Positions 1-9,089 of a stretch of DNA of 64,000 nt are shown here, in pieces. Source of the stretch: Thermohalobaculum sp039180675. GTDB lineage: Bacteria > Pseudomonadota > Alphaproteobacteria > Rhodobacterales > Rhodobacteraceae. The stretch lies in NCBI GenBank assembly GCA_039180675.1, contig JBCDDC010000007.1, forward strand, positions 89,275 through 153,274. Reading direction: 5' to 3'. The position numbers were made by a program, and so were the translations under genes. Under the pieces are notes generated by a model. It made no database searches and was not told the origin of the DNA. It saw only the letters and a list, made by a program, of their open reading frames with translations. Within the stretch, counting starts at the first letter, position 1, and each line of letters opens with the position of its first letter.

Positions 1-1
1 C

Positions 2-844
2 TCAAATCTGGAAACCGCGCTTGGCGCGAAGCTGATCGATCGGGCGGCGCGCCCATTCGCGCTGACAGCCTCCGGCCAGCTTTTTCATGCCCGCGCGATT
101 GCGATCCTCGATGAGACGGCGCGTGCGCGCGCCGATCTGGCGCGCATCGAGCGGCGCACCTTTCGCAGGCTCAGGCTTGCGGTGGTCGACGAGGCGGAGA
201 CCGAGATCCTGCCGCGCCTTCTGGAACGCCTTGCCGAGATCTATCCCGATTGCAATTTCGTCGTCCGCTCAGGGCTCAGTCACGAGAATCTTGCGGCGCT
301 CGAGAGCCGGTCCGTCGACCTCGTGATCTCGGCCGATACCGATTTGATGGATGACGGCTTTGTGCGCCATCCGGTTCTGAGAGATCCGTTCCTGCTGGCC
401 TGCGCCCCCGGATTGATCGGTGCGGATGCACCGCTTGGGGATCTGATCAAAAAACCCATGGTGCGCTACGGTCAGTCACAGATGCTTGGCCGGATGATCG
501 AGGCACATCTGCGGCGTCTGAAGCTGTCTCCGCCCCGGCGTTTCGAGGTTTCGACCAATGCGGGTGTTCTCTCCTCGGTCGCGGCGGTAGAGGGCTGGGC
601 GATCACCACGGCCTTTGCGTTCGCCTCCTGCCCTGGCATTGGCGAGAGGCTCGAGATCCGGCCGCTGCCATCTGCCGGGCAGGCAAGGAGCCTGTCGGTT
701 TATGCACGCGCGGAGGTGATGGGGAGCCTGCCGCTGCAAGTCGCGGCGGCGCTGCGGATTCTCCTCGCGGATACGGTCGGCAAAGCGGTCGCGCGCCATC
801 CCTGGCTGGCGGACACGTTCCGAGTGCTCGACCGGGAAGACTGA
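2..844 (+). CDS. LysR-family transcriptional regulator, 5' end outside the window
   Basis: The reading frame is open from base 2, so the start lies upstream of the window. The first residues carry the end of a LysR winged helix-turn-helix: a stretch like LETALGAKLIDR followed by the FALTASGQLF pattern that closes this domain. A linker helix follows, and then an effector-binding domain of about 200 residues that starts near RLRLAVVDEAE. An internal GTG at 182 opens a shorter frame, but it would lose the DNA-binding domain and is rejected. The gene ends 108 bases before the flavin dehydrogenase gene on the same strand, so it may regulate that operon. The ligand is unknown. The family call is firm; the target is inference. 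Confidence 0.85.
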   Translation, partial: SNLETALGAKLIDRAARPFALTASGQLFHARAIAILDETARARADLARIERRTFRRLRLAVVDEAETEILPRLLERLAEIYPDCNFVVRSGLSHENLAALESRSVDLVISADTDLMDDGFVRHPVLRDPFLLACAPGLIGADAPLGDLIKKPMVRYGQSQMLGRMIEAHLRRLKLSPPRRFEVSTNAGVLSSVAAVEGWAITTAFAFASCPGIGERLEIRPLPSAGQARSLSVYARAEVMGSLPLQVAAALRILLADTVGKAVARHPWLADTFRVLDRED

Positions 845-952
845 GTGAAGCGTTCCAGAACGCCTGTTTCGACATTTCCGCACACGGCTGCCCTGTGCTT
901 GACGCCACGCAGTGTCTGTCGGTGACTGGTATCATCCATCACGGAGGCTGGC

Positions 953-3358
953 ATGAAGACCGAGACGCGCGTGGTCGTCATTGGCGGGGGCATCGGAGGA
1001 TGCTCGGCGCTTTATCATCTGACCGAGGAAGGGATTACCGATTGCGTCCTTTTGGAGCGGGATGAGTTGACCTCTGGCACGACGTGGCACTCCGCAGCGC
1101 AGGTGACCAATTTCGGCGGGATCCAGGTGATGGTTGGGCTGAAGACCCACTCGATTAAACTCTATCAGGACCTCGCCAACGATCCTGACTATCCGATCAA
1201 TTACCACCATGGCACCGGCGGGCTGCGGCTGGCATCGGAGCAGTGGCATTGGGATGGCTATCAGCATTTTGTCTCGCTTGCGGCGGGCATGGGGGTTGAA
1301 TTCGAACTGCTCGACCCGGAGGAATGCGGGCGGCGGCATCCGCTGATCACCACCGATAATCTGATCGGTGCGCTTTGGGATCCGATGGATGGCGATATCG
1401 ATCCAGCCCAACTCTGCCAGGCGCTGGTCCGGCGGGCGCGCAAGGCCGGGGCGGAGGTTTATCGACAAACGCCGGTGACCGGTCTGACGCAAACCGGGGA
1501 TGGCTGGATCGTTCACACCGAAAGGGGTGACATCCGTTGCGAGCATGTGGTGAACGCGGGCGGCTATCGCTGCAACGAGGTCGCGGCGATGATGGGTACG
1601 CAGCTCCCCGTCGTCTCGATGGAGCACCAGTACTTCCTCACCGATCCGATCCCGGAGATCGAGGCGCTGGATTTCCGCGTGCCACTGATCCGCTGCCCGA
1701 CGGATGACTTCTACCAAAGGCAGGAGAAGAACGGGCTTCTGGTCGGCTTTTATGAACAGGATTGCCGGACCTGGGGGCGTGGCGGCATCGACCCGGGCTT
1801 TACCAACGCGCTTTGCCCAGACGATCTCGACCGCGTCACGCCGGTAATCGAGGGCGCCTGCCGGAGGCTGCCGGTGCTGGAGCGGACCGGGATACATACT
1901 GTCATCAACGGGCCGATCACGTACACGCCGGACGGCGTCCCACTGGTTGGCCGTATCCCCGGCAGGCGCAATGCATGGTGCATCACTGGGCTGCGTGCCG
2001 GCCTGGGCGAGGGTGGCGGGCATGGCTGGTTGCTGGCGCAGATGATCGCGCATGGTGAGGCGTGCTATGACACCTGGGCGTTGGACCCGCGCCGGTTCGG
2101 CCGCTGGGCATCGGAGGATTACACTGCTCAGAAGGCGATTGAGGACTACCAGAACGAGTTCCGCTTCCACCGCCCGCACGAGCAGCGCCCTGCAGGACGA
2201 AACGCGCGGACAACGCCGCTCACGCCCATCCTGAAAGCCAAAGGGGCCGAGATGGGTGTAGTCAACGGCTGGGAGCGGTCGCTGTTCTTCAAACCCACCC
2301 CCGATTTCGTCGACGAGCATGAGTTTCGCTTCACGCCGACCAAAGATGTGGTCGCAGGCGAAATTGCACGGGTTCAAACCGGCGTTGGGCTAATGGAGGT
2401 CAACGGCTTCAACCGGATCGAAATCGCGGGGCAGGGAGCCGCGGATTGGCTTACCGGTATTTTCGCCGGGCGCATCCCACAGCGGATCGGCAAGGTTGGT
2501 CTCGGCTATTTCCTCTCGGACCATGGCAATGTGTTGGGCGAAGCGACGCTCGCCAAGCTCGCTGATGACAAGTTCTGGTGGGGCTCCGCGGCCGCCGCCG
2601 AAGAGCACGACTGGGACTGGCTCGAAGAGCGGAAGCCAGATGGCGTGACTCTGACGCGCCTCACCGACACCCATTCCATCCTCGTCCTTGCAGGTCCCAA
2701 ATCGCGCGCGGTGCTTGAGGCCGCAGCGCCCTTCGATGATTGGAGCCAGAAGGCTTTTCCATGGCTTTCGGTTCGCGAGGTCAACATTGGCCAATGGCCC
2801 GTCACTGCGATGTCGGTGAGCTTCTCTGGCGAGCTGGCGTGGGAACTGCACATCCCGATGGCATCGCTGATTGGCGTCTACGAGGCGCTGCTTCACGCAG
2901 GTGAGCCGCACGGGATTGGTCCTTTCGGCCTCTACGCTACGGAGTCGATGCGGATCGAGAAGGGATATCGCCACTGGAAGGCGGACCTCATCACCGAGTT
3001 CGATATGAACGAGAGCGATCTGTCCCGATTTGTCCGTCTCGACCATGACTTCCCCGGCCGTCAGGCGATGGAGGCGCGCAATGCGCTCCGCCGCCGCTTC
3101 GTGACTATGGAGATCGACACTGACATTGCCCCCGCCCATCCCGGCGATAGCCTCTATGAGAACGGGCGCGTCATCGGCACTGTTACATCCGCGGCCTGGG
3201 GGCATCGGGTTTCGAAAAACCTGGCCATGGGTTTCGTGGAGCCGAAATTTGGTGACGAAGGCCAGGCGATGGAAATCAGTTTGCTTGGAGAGCGCTTCCC
3301 GATAAGGGTGATCGCGCCCTGCCAATACGATCCCGAGAATGAGCGCGTCCGCCAATGA
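953..3358 (+). CDS. FAD-dependent oxidoreductase with C-terminal GcvT domain (dimethylglycine/sarcosine dehydrogenase-like)
   Basis: 801 residues, the usual size for the dimethylglycine/sarcosine dehydrogenase family. Residues 7-16 form the FAD Rossmann loop (VVVIGGGIGG). The motif SGTTWHSA at 41-48 places a histidine at 46, where this family attaches FAD covalently. The first 400 residues are the DAO-type oxidoreductase. The C-terminal 370 form the glycine-cleavage T-protein fold that takes up the one-carbon unit on tetrahydrofolate. The expected reaction is oxidative N-demethylation of an N-methyl amino acid, but the exact substrate cannot be read from sequence. A GGAGG-like site (ggaggctggc) precedes the ATG. 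The stop overlaps the next start in ATGA, so the two genes are translationally coupled. Confidence 0.85.
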   Translation: MKTETRVVVIGGGIGGCSALYHLTEEGITDCVLLERDELTSGTTWHSAAQVTNFGGIQVMVGLKTHSIKLYQDLANDPDYPINYHHGTGGLRLASEQWHWDGYQHFVSLAAGMGVEFELLDPEECGRRHPLITTDNLIGALWDPMDGDIDPAQLCQALVRRARKAGAEVYRQTPVTGLTQTGDGWIVHTERGDIRCEHVVNAGGYRCNEVAAMMGTQLPVVSMEHQYFLTDPIPEIEALDFRVPLIRCPTDDFYQRQEKNGLLVGFYEQDCRTWGRGGIDPGFTNALCPDDLDRVTPVIEGACRRLPVLERTGIHTVINGPITYTPDGVPLVGRIPGRRNAWCITGLRAGLGEGGGHGWLLAQMIAHGEACYDTWALDPRRFGRWASEDYTAQKAIEDYQNEFRFHRPHEQRPAGRNARTTPLTPILKAKGAEMGVVNGWERSLFFKPTPDFVDEHEFRFTPTKDVVAGEIARVQTGVGLMEVNGFNRIEIAGQGAADWLTGIFAGRIPQRIGKVGLGYFLSDHGNVLGEATLAKLADDKFWWGSAAAAEEHDWDWLEERKPDGVTLTRLTDTHSILVLAGPKSRAVLEAAAPFDDWSQKAFPWLSVREVNIGQWPVTAMSVSFSGELAWELHIPMASLIGVYEALLHAGEPHGIGPFGLYATESMRIEKGYRHWKADLITEFDMNESDLSRFVRLDHDFPGRQAMEARNALRRRFVTMEIDTDIAPAHPGDSLYENGRVIGTVTSAAWGHRVSKNLAMGFVEPKFGDEGQAMEISLLGERFPIRVIAPCQYDPENERVRQ

Positions 3359-4659
3359 TTACCTACCTCAAGCAAGCCCCCAAGACCTCTGCGACCGATA
3401 GTGGAGAGACCCGCAAGATCGTTCAGGAGATGCTGGACGCGATCGAGGCAGGGGGTGAGGACAAGGCCCGCGAATACGCAGCGAACCTCGACAAGTGGAC
3501 CGGCGATATCGTGGTGAGCCCGGAGGATCTGAAGGCAGCAGCCGACAAGGTTCCCCAGAAACTGAAGGATGACATCCAGTTCGCCCATGACAATGTCCGG
3601 CGCTTTGCCGAGGCGCAGCGCGCCTCGACCCAGGACTTCGACATGGAGGTCATTCCCGGCCTAATCGCGGGGCAAAAGCAGATCCCGGTTTCGGCTGCCG
3701 GGTGCTATGTGCCGGGCGGGCGCTATAGCCACGTCGCCTCGGCAATTATGACGGTGACGACAGCCAAGGTGGCGGGTGTGAAGGACATCACCGCCTGTTC
3801 GCCGACGATCCCTGGTATCGGCATCCCGCCAGCCATCCTCTACACGCTCGACCTTTGCGGTGCGGACAGGGTCCTGAACCTTGGTGGGGTTCAGGGGGTC
3901 GCCGCGATGTGCTTTGGCCTGTTCGGAGCAAAGCCTGCGGATATCCTAGTTGGCCCCGGAAACCAGTTTGTCGCGGAAGCGAAACGGATCCTGTTTGGCC
4001 GTGTGGGCATCGACATGTTTGCGGGCCCGACCGACTCGATGATCCTCGCCGATGAGGACGCCGACCCGGAAGTCGTCGCGTTCGATCTCGTGAGCCAGGC
4101 CGAGCACGGCTATAACTCACCGGTTTGGCTCGCAACCACATCCCGTGATCTGGCCGAGGCTGTCATGGCCCGCGTTCCCGAACTGATCGCCGACCTGCCG
4201 GAGTTGAATTCGAAGAACGCGGAGGCTGCATGGCGTGACTATGCTGAGATCATGGTCTGCGACACTCGCGAGGAAGTCGCGCAATGTGCCGATGACGTAA
4301 GCCCGGAGCATCTGAGCGTTCAGGCGGGTGGCCTCGACTGGTGGCTCGATCGGCTCACCTCATACGGCTCGCTTTTTCTCGGCGAGGAAACCACAGTGAC
4401 CTATGGAGACAAGTGCTCGGGCACCAACCACGTGCTCCCGACCTCGGGTGCTGCGCGCTATACCGGGGGGCTCAGCGTCCACAAATACATGAAGACGGTG
4501 ACGTGGCAGCGCGCGACGCGTGAGGCGAACCGCCTGATCGGGCCGTCTGCGGCCCGCATTTCGCGGCTGGAGCGGATGGAGGGTCATGCCCGGGCTGGCG
4601 ATGTGCGGGTGGCGAAGTACTTCCCCGGAGAGAACTTTGACCTGAGCGCTGAGGAGTGA
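3355..4659 (+). CDS. Histidinol-dehydrogenase-family oxidoreductase (HpsN/HisD-like)
   Basis: 434 residues, homologous over its full length to zinc- and NAD-dependent histidinol dehydrogenase. Recognisable blocks are AGCYVPGGRY, the glycine-rich GPGNQFVAEAKR, the FAGPTDSM segment and SPEHLSVQ. Spread of the family in marine alphaproteobacteria includes sulfopropanediol 3-dehydrogenase (HpsN), which this resembles more than biosynthetic HisD. There are no other histidine genes nearby, which argues for a catabolic role: oxidation of an alcohol to an acid in two NAD-dependent steps. It starts inside the stop of the preceding flavin dehydrogenase (ATGA overlap), suggesting one pathway. Only three bases separate its stop from the convergent phosphatase gene. 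The substrate is not known. Confidence 0.8.
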   Translation: MITYLKQAPKTSATDSGETRKIVQEMLDAIEAGGEDKAREYAANLDKWTGDIVVSPEDLKAAADKVPQKLKDDIQFAHDNVRRFAEAQRASTQDFDMEVIPGLIAGQKQIPVSAAGCYVPGGRYSHVASAIMTVTTAKVAGVKDITACSPTIPGIGIPPAILYTLDLCGADRVLNLGGVQGVAAMCFGLFGAKPADILVGPGNQFVAEAKRILFGRVGIDMFAGPTDSMILADEDADPEVVAFDLVSQAEHGYNSPVWLATTSRDLAEAVMARVPELIADLPELNSKNAEAAWRDYAEIMVCDTREEVAQCADDVSPEHLSVQAGGLDWWLDRLTSYGSLFLGEETTVTYGDKCSGTNHVLPTSGAARYTGGLSVHKYMKTVTWQRATREANRLIGPSAARISRLERMEGHARAGDVRVAKYFPGENFDLSAEE

Positions 4660-4662
4660 GCC

Positions 4663-5943
4663 TTATCCCGGTGTAAGCCTCTCCGCGATCAGAACAGAGA
4701 CATCGTCGGCATAGTGTGCATCGTGCTCCTCTGCCAGGGTGGTTATGAGAGCCTGTGGTGAGGTGCTGAGTGGCGCGGCGGCGAACTCACCGGCGACGGC
4801 AGCCACATGCTCGGCAACAGCATCATCGCCTGTCGCCGCGCATGCATCCGAAAGACCATCTGAGAACATCAACAGGCGGGTGCCTGGCCGCATGGTAAAT
4901 GCCATGCTTTCAAACCGCCGCCCTGTCAGAAGCCCGATCGCTGGACCAGGGGTGCCGATGGCGGCAGCCTTTCCACCCGCATCGACGAGTAGTGGTTGAG
5001 GATGCCCAGCGAGCGCAATCCGGCCCGCGCCAGTCGTGCGATCTACCAGAGCGACCGCCGCGGTCAAAAACAGTTCCTGCTCCCGCGATGGGTTGAAGAG
5101 CCGGTTGAGTTCCCCTAAAATCTCAGCCGGGTCGCGCAGACGCGCCCGACCACCTGCTTCCTTCGCAATTGCGATGTTTCGCCCGGGGATCGCGCCGGAG
5201 AGATGCGCGATCAAGTTCATGCCCATGAGCCCGGCAGCGACGTCCGTTCCCGAGACATCAGCGGCAAAGAGCCCGATTGTGTCCCTGGTAGCAGCAAAGG
5301 TGCCGATCACGTCACCACAGACCTCGCCCTTCGATAGGCAGAGCGAGGCGATCCCGAAACCATTGCGATTGTAGTGGCCGGGTGGTTGGAGACCATGCTG
5401 GATCCGCGCCGCCAGTGCCTTGTCCGCGGCGCGCTCCTTGCGAAGTTCCAAGAGCTCTTCGTTGACGGCGTCGCCGCGAAGCTGTTCATCCTGCAAGGCT
5501 TCACGCCGCTGGAACCAGCTCTCTGCCACGACGAGGCGGATCGCGAGCTCAGCCGCGCTGACCGGGTAGCGCAGAACATCGTCGATACCCAGATGCATGC
5601 TCTCCGCAACCTGTGCTCGTTCGGATTTCTCAGCGATCAGGAGGATGTAAATCCTGGCGGCGAGATCCGAGCCGCGCACCGCGTCGCATAGCTGCCGTGC
5701 GCCACTATCCGGCAGTGCGCTGTCGCAGATCATTATCGCGGCGTCTTCTTCCGCCAGAAGCTCCAGCGCGGTCACGGGATCGGGCGCGGGAGCGACCACA
5801 TACCCATGGGCCGCGAGGTGGCGGGACAGCCTGCGCCGCCCAGACATCTTGTCGTGAACGATGACGACGCGCCGACCCTGCACCACGCCGAGGGGATTTG
5901 ACCATTCGCCGTCGGACACCCGTGGAATCGTTTGACTTTCCAT
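4663..5943 (-). CDS. Response regulator with PP2C-type (SpoIIE/RsbU) phosphatase output
   Basis: 426 residues. Residues about 25-145 form a receiver domain, with a likely phosphoacceptor Asp74 in the block MICDSALPD. A helical linker follows (about 155-195). From about residue 200 comes a SpoIIE/PP2C phosphatase domain with metal-binding patterns around ADVSGTDVAAG and MFSDGLSDA, and a closing DDVSVLI. Such proteins dephosphorylate anti-sigma-factor antagonists in partner-switching pathways. It is divergent from the hybrid histidine kinase at 6140, with 196 bases between, so that kinase is a plausible phosphodonor; this is inference. The cognate anti-sigma and antagonist genes are not in the window. 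Confidence 0.85.
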   Translation of the reverse strand: MESQTIPRVSDGEWSNPLGVVQGRRVVIVHDKMSGRRRLSRHLAAHGYVVAPAPDPVTALELLAEEDAAIMICDSALPDSGARQLCDAVRGSDLAARIYILLIAEKSERAQVAESMHLGIDDVLRYPVSAAELAIRLVVAESWFQRREALQDEQLRGDAVNEELLELRKERAADKALAARIQHGLQPPGHYNRNGFGIASLCLSKGEVCGDVIGTFAATRDTIGLFAADVSGTDVAAGLMGMNLIAHLSGAIPGRNIAIAKEAGGRARLRDPAEILGELNRLFNPSREQELFLTAAVALVDRTTGAGRIALAGHPQPLLVDAGGKAAAIGTPGPAIGLLTGRRFESMAFTMRPGTRLLMFSDGLSDACAATGDDAVAEHVAAVAGEFAAAPLSTSPQALITTLAEEHDAHYADDVSVLIAERLTPG

Positions 5944-6139
5944 GGGTGATCAGACTGGGACCAGCGTGTTAACCGAGCGTTGATTTCTGCTGTCGTGCTT
6001 GGGCTTTCTTAACGCCTCGGCTTTTAGATTTCTCACCAAGCGCTCCCGCCTTGAGGAGGGGCAGTTTCACCAAGAGCGCGCCCTTTGGCGGTGGCGACCT
6101 GCCGGATCGTCAAAAAGCGAATGATGGAAGAGTGGGAAG

Positions 6140-7951
6140 ATGAAACGGTTTGATCGTGCCGAGAGCAACGTGAGCGGAACGCTTGCCGGAACGATGCCGG
6201 CCGGGTTTGCCGTATCCTCTCTGTCGCCGCGCCGCATCGATGCGGTGATGGGCGGGCTGATCCTGATCACCGGGTGCGCGACACTGGCGTCATTCACCTT
6301 CGGCATATGGTTGATTGTTATCGCGGTCGGCTCTGCCGCTGCCGCGTTCCTTCTCGTGCGGTTGCGGCGGCGAGCTGTCTCGTCCGCTAGCACCAGACTG
6401 GAGGAGGTGATCGACGTCATGAGCCAGGGCCTGATGGTGATCGACGGAGATGGTCGGATCGAGACAATCAATTCCCGGCTAGGTGAGATCTTAGGCTGGC
6501 CACAGGACTGGAACCCTGTTGGGGAGAGCTTCTCCAGTTTTGTCTCCGAGAGCCGAGCGCGCGGAGACTATGGCCCGCGCGAGGTCGTCCCGCTCCAGTT
6601 CCTGCGTGACATGACTGACGCGAAACTGCGCGAACAGATCTATCACGAAACCCCTGAGGATCGGTCTGTCAGTGTCGCCAGTCGGCGGCGATACAACGGC
6701 GGCTGGGTGCTGACCTTTACTGATTTCACGAAGTCCAAAACCGATGCTCGCAATCTGGTGGCGGCGAGGGCCGATGCGGACGCGCAGGCCAAGCAGGCGC
6801 GAGCCTTCGCTTGCAAGGCGGCCGAAGCCGATCGCGCGAAATCGGCCTTTCTCGCAAAAATGAGCCACGAGATCCGCACACCGATGAATGGCATCATAGG
6901 GATGAGCGAAGTGCTCGACGACGGCACTTTAACAGCGGACCAGCAGCTTTCGATCGACACGATCCGCAATTCTGCCGAGGCGCTGGTCATTCTGATCAAC
7001 GACATCCTTGACCTTTCAAAGATCGAGGCGGGTCGGTTGGAACTGGTTACTGCGCCTTTCGATCTGGCGGCACTCCTGGACGAGGTGCTGCGGCTCACGG
7101 GTCCGCTGGCAGCAGCCAAGGGTATAGAGCTCTCAAAGCACTATCAGATTGATGCGCCGCGGCGGTTCGAGGGTGATGCCTTGCGCGTCCGGCAGGTGCT
7201 CACGAACCTGGTCGGCAACGCAGTCAAGTTCACCGATCAAGGCTTGGTCAAGGTGGATGTCGCGGTGACCGTCTCTGGCGCCACTGCGCAGGTCACGATT
7301 GCGATCAGCGATACGGGCATCGGGATTCCAAAAGCCAGAGTAGCGACGATTTTCGATGATTTCGTGCAGGCGGATACGGCCGAGAACCACCGAGAGCATG
7401 GCACCGGTCTCGGCCTTGCGATCTCGGCTCGGTTGGTGCGCAAGATGAAGGGTGAGATCGCGGTGGAGAGCCGACCCGGCCAGGGAAGCCGTTTCACAAT
7501 CAACCTCAAACTGCCGATCGCGCAGGAAGAGGCCCCTGTCAGCGAAAGTGCCGATGCGGGCGCGACCCCCGCCCGCCCTCTCAACATTCTGCTGGCAGAG
7601 GACAACAGGGTGAACCGGTTGGTTTTCGAGAAGTATCTCGAGCCTACCGAGCACAGCCTGGTGCAGGCTGAGAACGGGGAAGAAGCGCTCGCCGCCTACC
7701 ACGCCAAACGCCCGGATGTGGTGCTCATGGATCTGTCCATGCCCGTACTCGATGGTTGGGAGGCGACAGCAAGAATTCGCGAGATAGAGGCTGAAGAACA
7801 TCTCACACCGATTCCGATCATCGCGCTCACCGCCCACGCGATGGAGGATACCCGCGCGAAGTGTTTGGCGGCGGGGATGACCGACTATTTGCCGAAACCG
7901 GTGCGCAAGGAGGCGCTTCTCGCGATGCTGGCCCGCCATGACAGTGCCTGA
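6140..7951 (+). CDS. Membrane hybrid sensor histidine kinase with receiver domain
   Basis: 603 residues. Two closely spaced membrane segments lie at about 35-75, with almost no periplasmic loop between them. A PAS-like domain follows (about 86-195, from EEVIDVMSQGLMVID to the GGWVLTFTDFT end), then a short coiled coil. The HisKA domain has the H-box SHEIRTPMNG with His243. The HATPase has NLVGNAVKFT, DTGIGIP and GTGLGL boxes. A receiver domain fills the last 120 residues (ILLAEDNRVN, VLMDLSMPVLDG, and a conserved KP near the end). The lack of a periplasmic loop suggests that it senses through the PAS domain or the membrane. A phosphotransfer protein is needed downstream and is not seen here. 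Divergent partner: the REC-PP2C gene. Confidence 0.9.
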   Translation: MKRFDRAESNVSGTLAGTMPAGFAVSSLSPRRIDAVMGGLILITGCATLASFTFGIWLIVIAVGSAAAAFLLVRLRRRAVSSASTRLEEVIDVMSQGLMVIDGDGRIETINSRLGEILGWPQDWNPVGESFSSFVSESRARGDYGPREVVPLQFLRDMTDAKLREQIYHETPEDRSVSVASRRRYNGGWVLTFTDFTKSKTDARNLVAARADADAQAKQARAFACKAAEADRAKSAFLAKMSHEIRTPMNGIIGMSEVLDDGTLTADQQLSIDTIRNSAEALVILINDILDLSKIEAGRLELVTAPFDLAALLDEVLRLTGPLAAAKGIELSKHYQIDAPRRFEGDALRVRQVLTNLVGNAVKFTDQGLVKVDVAVTVSGATAQVTIAISDTGIGIPKARVATIFDDFVQADTAENHREHGTGLGLAISARLVRKMKGEIAVESRPGQGSRFTINLKLPIAQEEAPVSESADAGATPARPLNILLAEDNRVNRLVFEKYLEPTEHSLVQAENGEEALAAYHAKRPDVVLMDLSMPVLDGWEATARIREIEAEEHLTPIPIIALTAHAMEDTRAKCLAAGMTDYLPKPVRKEALLAMLARHDSA

Positions 7952-8110
7952 AACTACTGCCGTACGACCCGCGCTTCGGCACGGATAATTTCACCAGTTC
8001 ATTCGGGTGCGGTTTTCCCGTAGTCTTGACTGCCGGAGACCCCTAGCGATGCAGATCCCAGCTACAAAAGCACTCAATCGCATTCCATCCGCCGCCCCAA
8101 GAGGGGCATC

Positions 8111-8980
8111 ATGAATGATGGCCCCTGCCTCGTGCCCGCGCGGAGTTTTGCCCCTGTCAGCGGTGTGCCCGTGGGCGCGATCGATACCCACGCCCATGTG
8201 ATCGGGCCACGTAGCAGTTATCCAATGGCGCCGGTCCGGGCCTATGACCCGCCGGAAAGCGCCGAGGCGGACTACACTGCCATGCTTGCAGCCACTGGAA
8301 TGGCGAGGGGCGTGATCGTCTCGGCCTCGGTCTATGGTACCGACAATCGCTGCACCATGGATGCTGTCCAGCAGGATCCGACCAATCGCCGTGCGATCGT
8401 GGTCCTCGACGCCGATGTGCCGGAAGACGAAATCGCGCGCCTCGATGCTCTGGGTGCACGCGGCTTTCGGATCAACACCCTGTTCGCGGGCGGTACGCTC
8501 TTCGACGCGCTTGAGCGGCTGGCGGCCAAGGCAGCGCCCTTCGGCTGGCATGTCCAACTTCTGATCGACATCACTATGCTGGCAGAGGTTGAGCACCAAT
8601 TGCGGGCCCTCCCGATCGACTGCGTCATCGACCATATGGGCCATTTCGATGCGGCAAGGGGGACGGACTGGGACGGGTTCCGGCGCATGGTGGGCCTGGC
8701 GGAAGACGGGCGGTCTCATATCAAGCTCTCGGGCCTCTACCGTCTCGACACCGAACCACCCTATGAACGGGCCGAGCCCATCGCCAAGAAACTGATCGAA
8801 GCGGTGCCCGACAGGCTCGTCTGGGGCTCCGATTGGCCTCACGTGGCGCAATACCGCCATATGCCCGATCCGGCGCGCCTGCTGGATCAGATTCTGCGTC
8901 TGATCCCGGACCCGGACCTCCGGCGGAAGATCCTGGTGGAGACGGCGGAAGCGCTCTACGGCTTTCCAACTTCGCGCTAG
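8111..8980 (+). CDS. Amidohydrolase_2 family, 2-pyrone-4,6-dicarboxylate lactonase (LigI)-like
   Basis: 289 residues, matching the LigI branch of the metal-dependent amidohydrolases. Visible features are the N-terminal HAH metal motif at 27-29, DHMGH at 174-178, the KLSGLYR strand, and WGSDWPH at 238-244 with Asp241 as the general base. LigI hydrolyses a lactone in the protocatechuate 4,5-cleavage route and is unusual in needing little or no metal; whether this protein shares that substrate is unknown. It stands alone: upstream is the kinase end (159 bases away), downstream a convergent kinase gene. No other aromatic degradation genes are close, so treat it as a lactonase or amidohydrolase of unknown substrate. 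Confidence 0.8.
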   Translation: MNDGPCLVPARSFAPVSGVPVGAIDTHAHVIGPRSSYPMAPVRAYDPPESAEADYTAMLAATGMARGVIVSASVYGTDNRCTMDAVQQDPTNRRAIVVLDADVPEDEIARLDALGARGFRINTLFAGGTLFDALERLAAKAAPFGWHVQLLIDITMLAEVEHQLRALPIDCVIDHMGHFDAARGTDWDGFRRMVGLAEDGRSHIKLSGLYRLDTEPPYERAEPIAKKLIEAVPDRLVWGSDWPHVAQYRHMPDPARLLDQILRLIPDPDLRRKILVETAEALYGFPTSR

Positions 8981-9089
8981 GGGTAGTGAGGTCCCTGAAA
9001 CCGACCAGTCGCCTCCGCAGTTCGCAGGTGCCTGATCTTGGTACCTTTTAGACTGTGGGCATACTGCGTGGCTTCGGGACAGATCGACC

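Noticed and set aside
932..2377. Long open frame of 481 codons on the minus strand, plus another at 2390-3355
   Set aside because: Both lie wholly inside the flavin dehydrogenase gene on the other strand and show no protein-like motifs; mirror frames of this length are normal in high-GC coding DNA.
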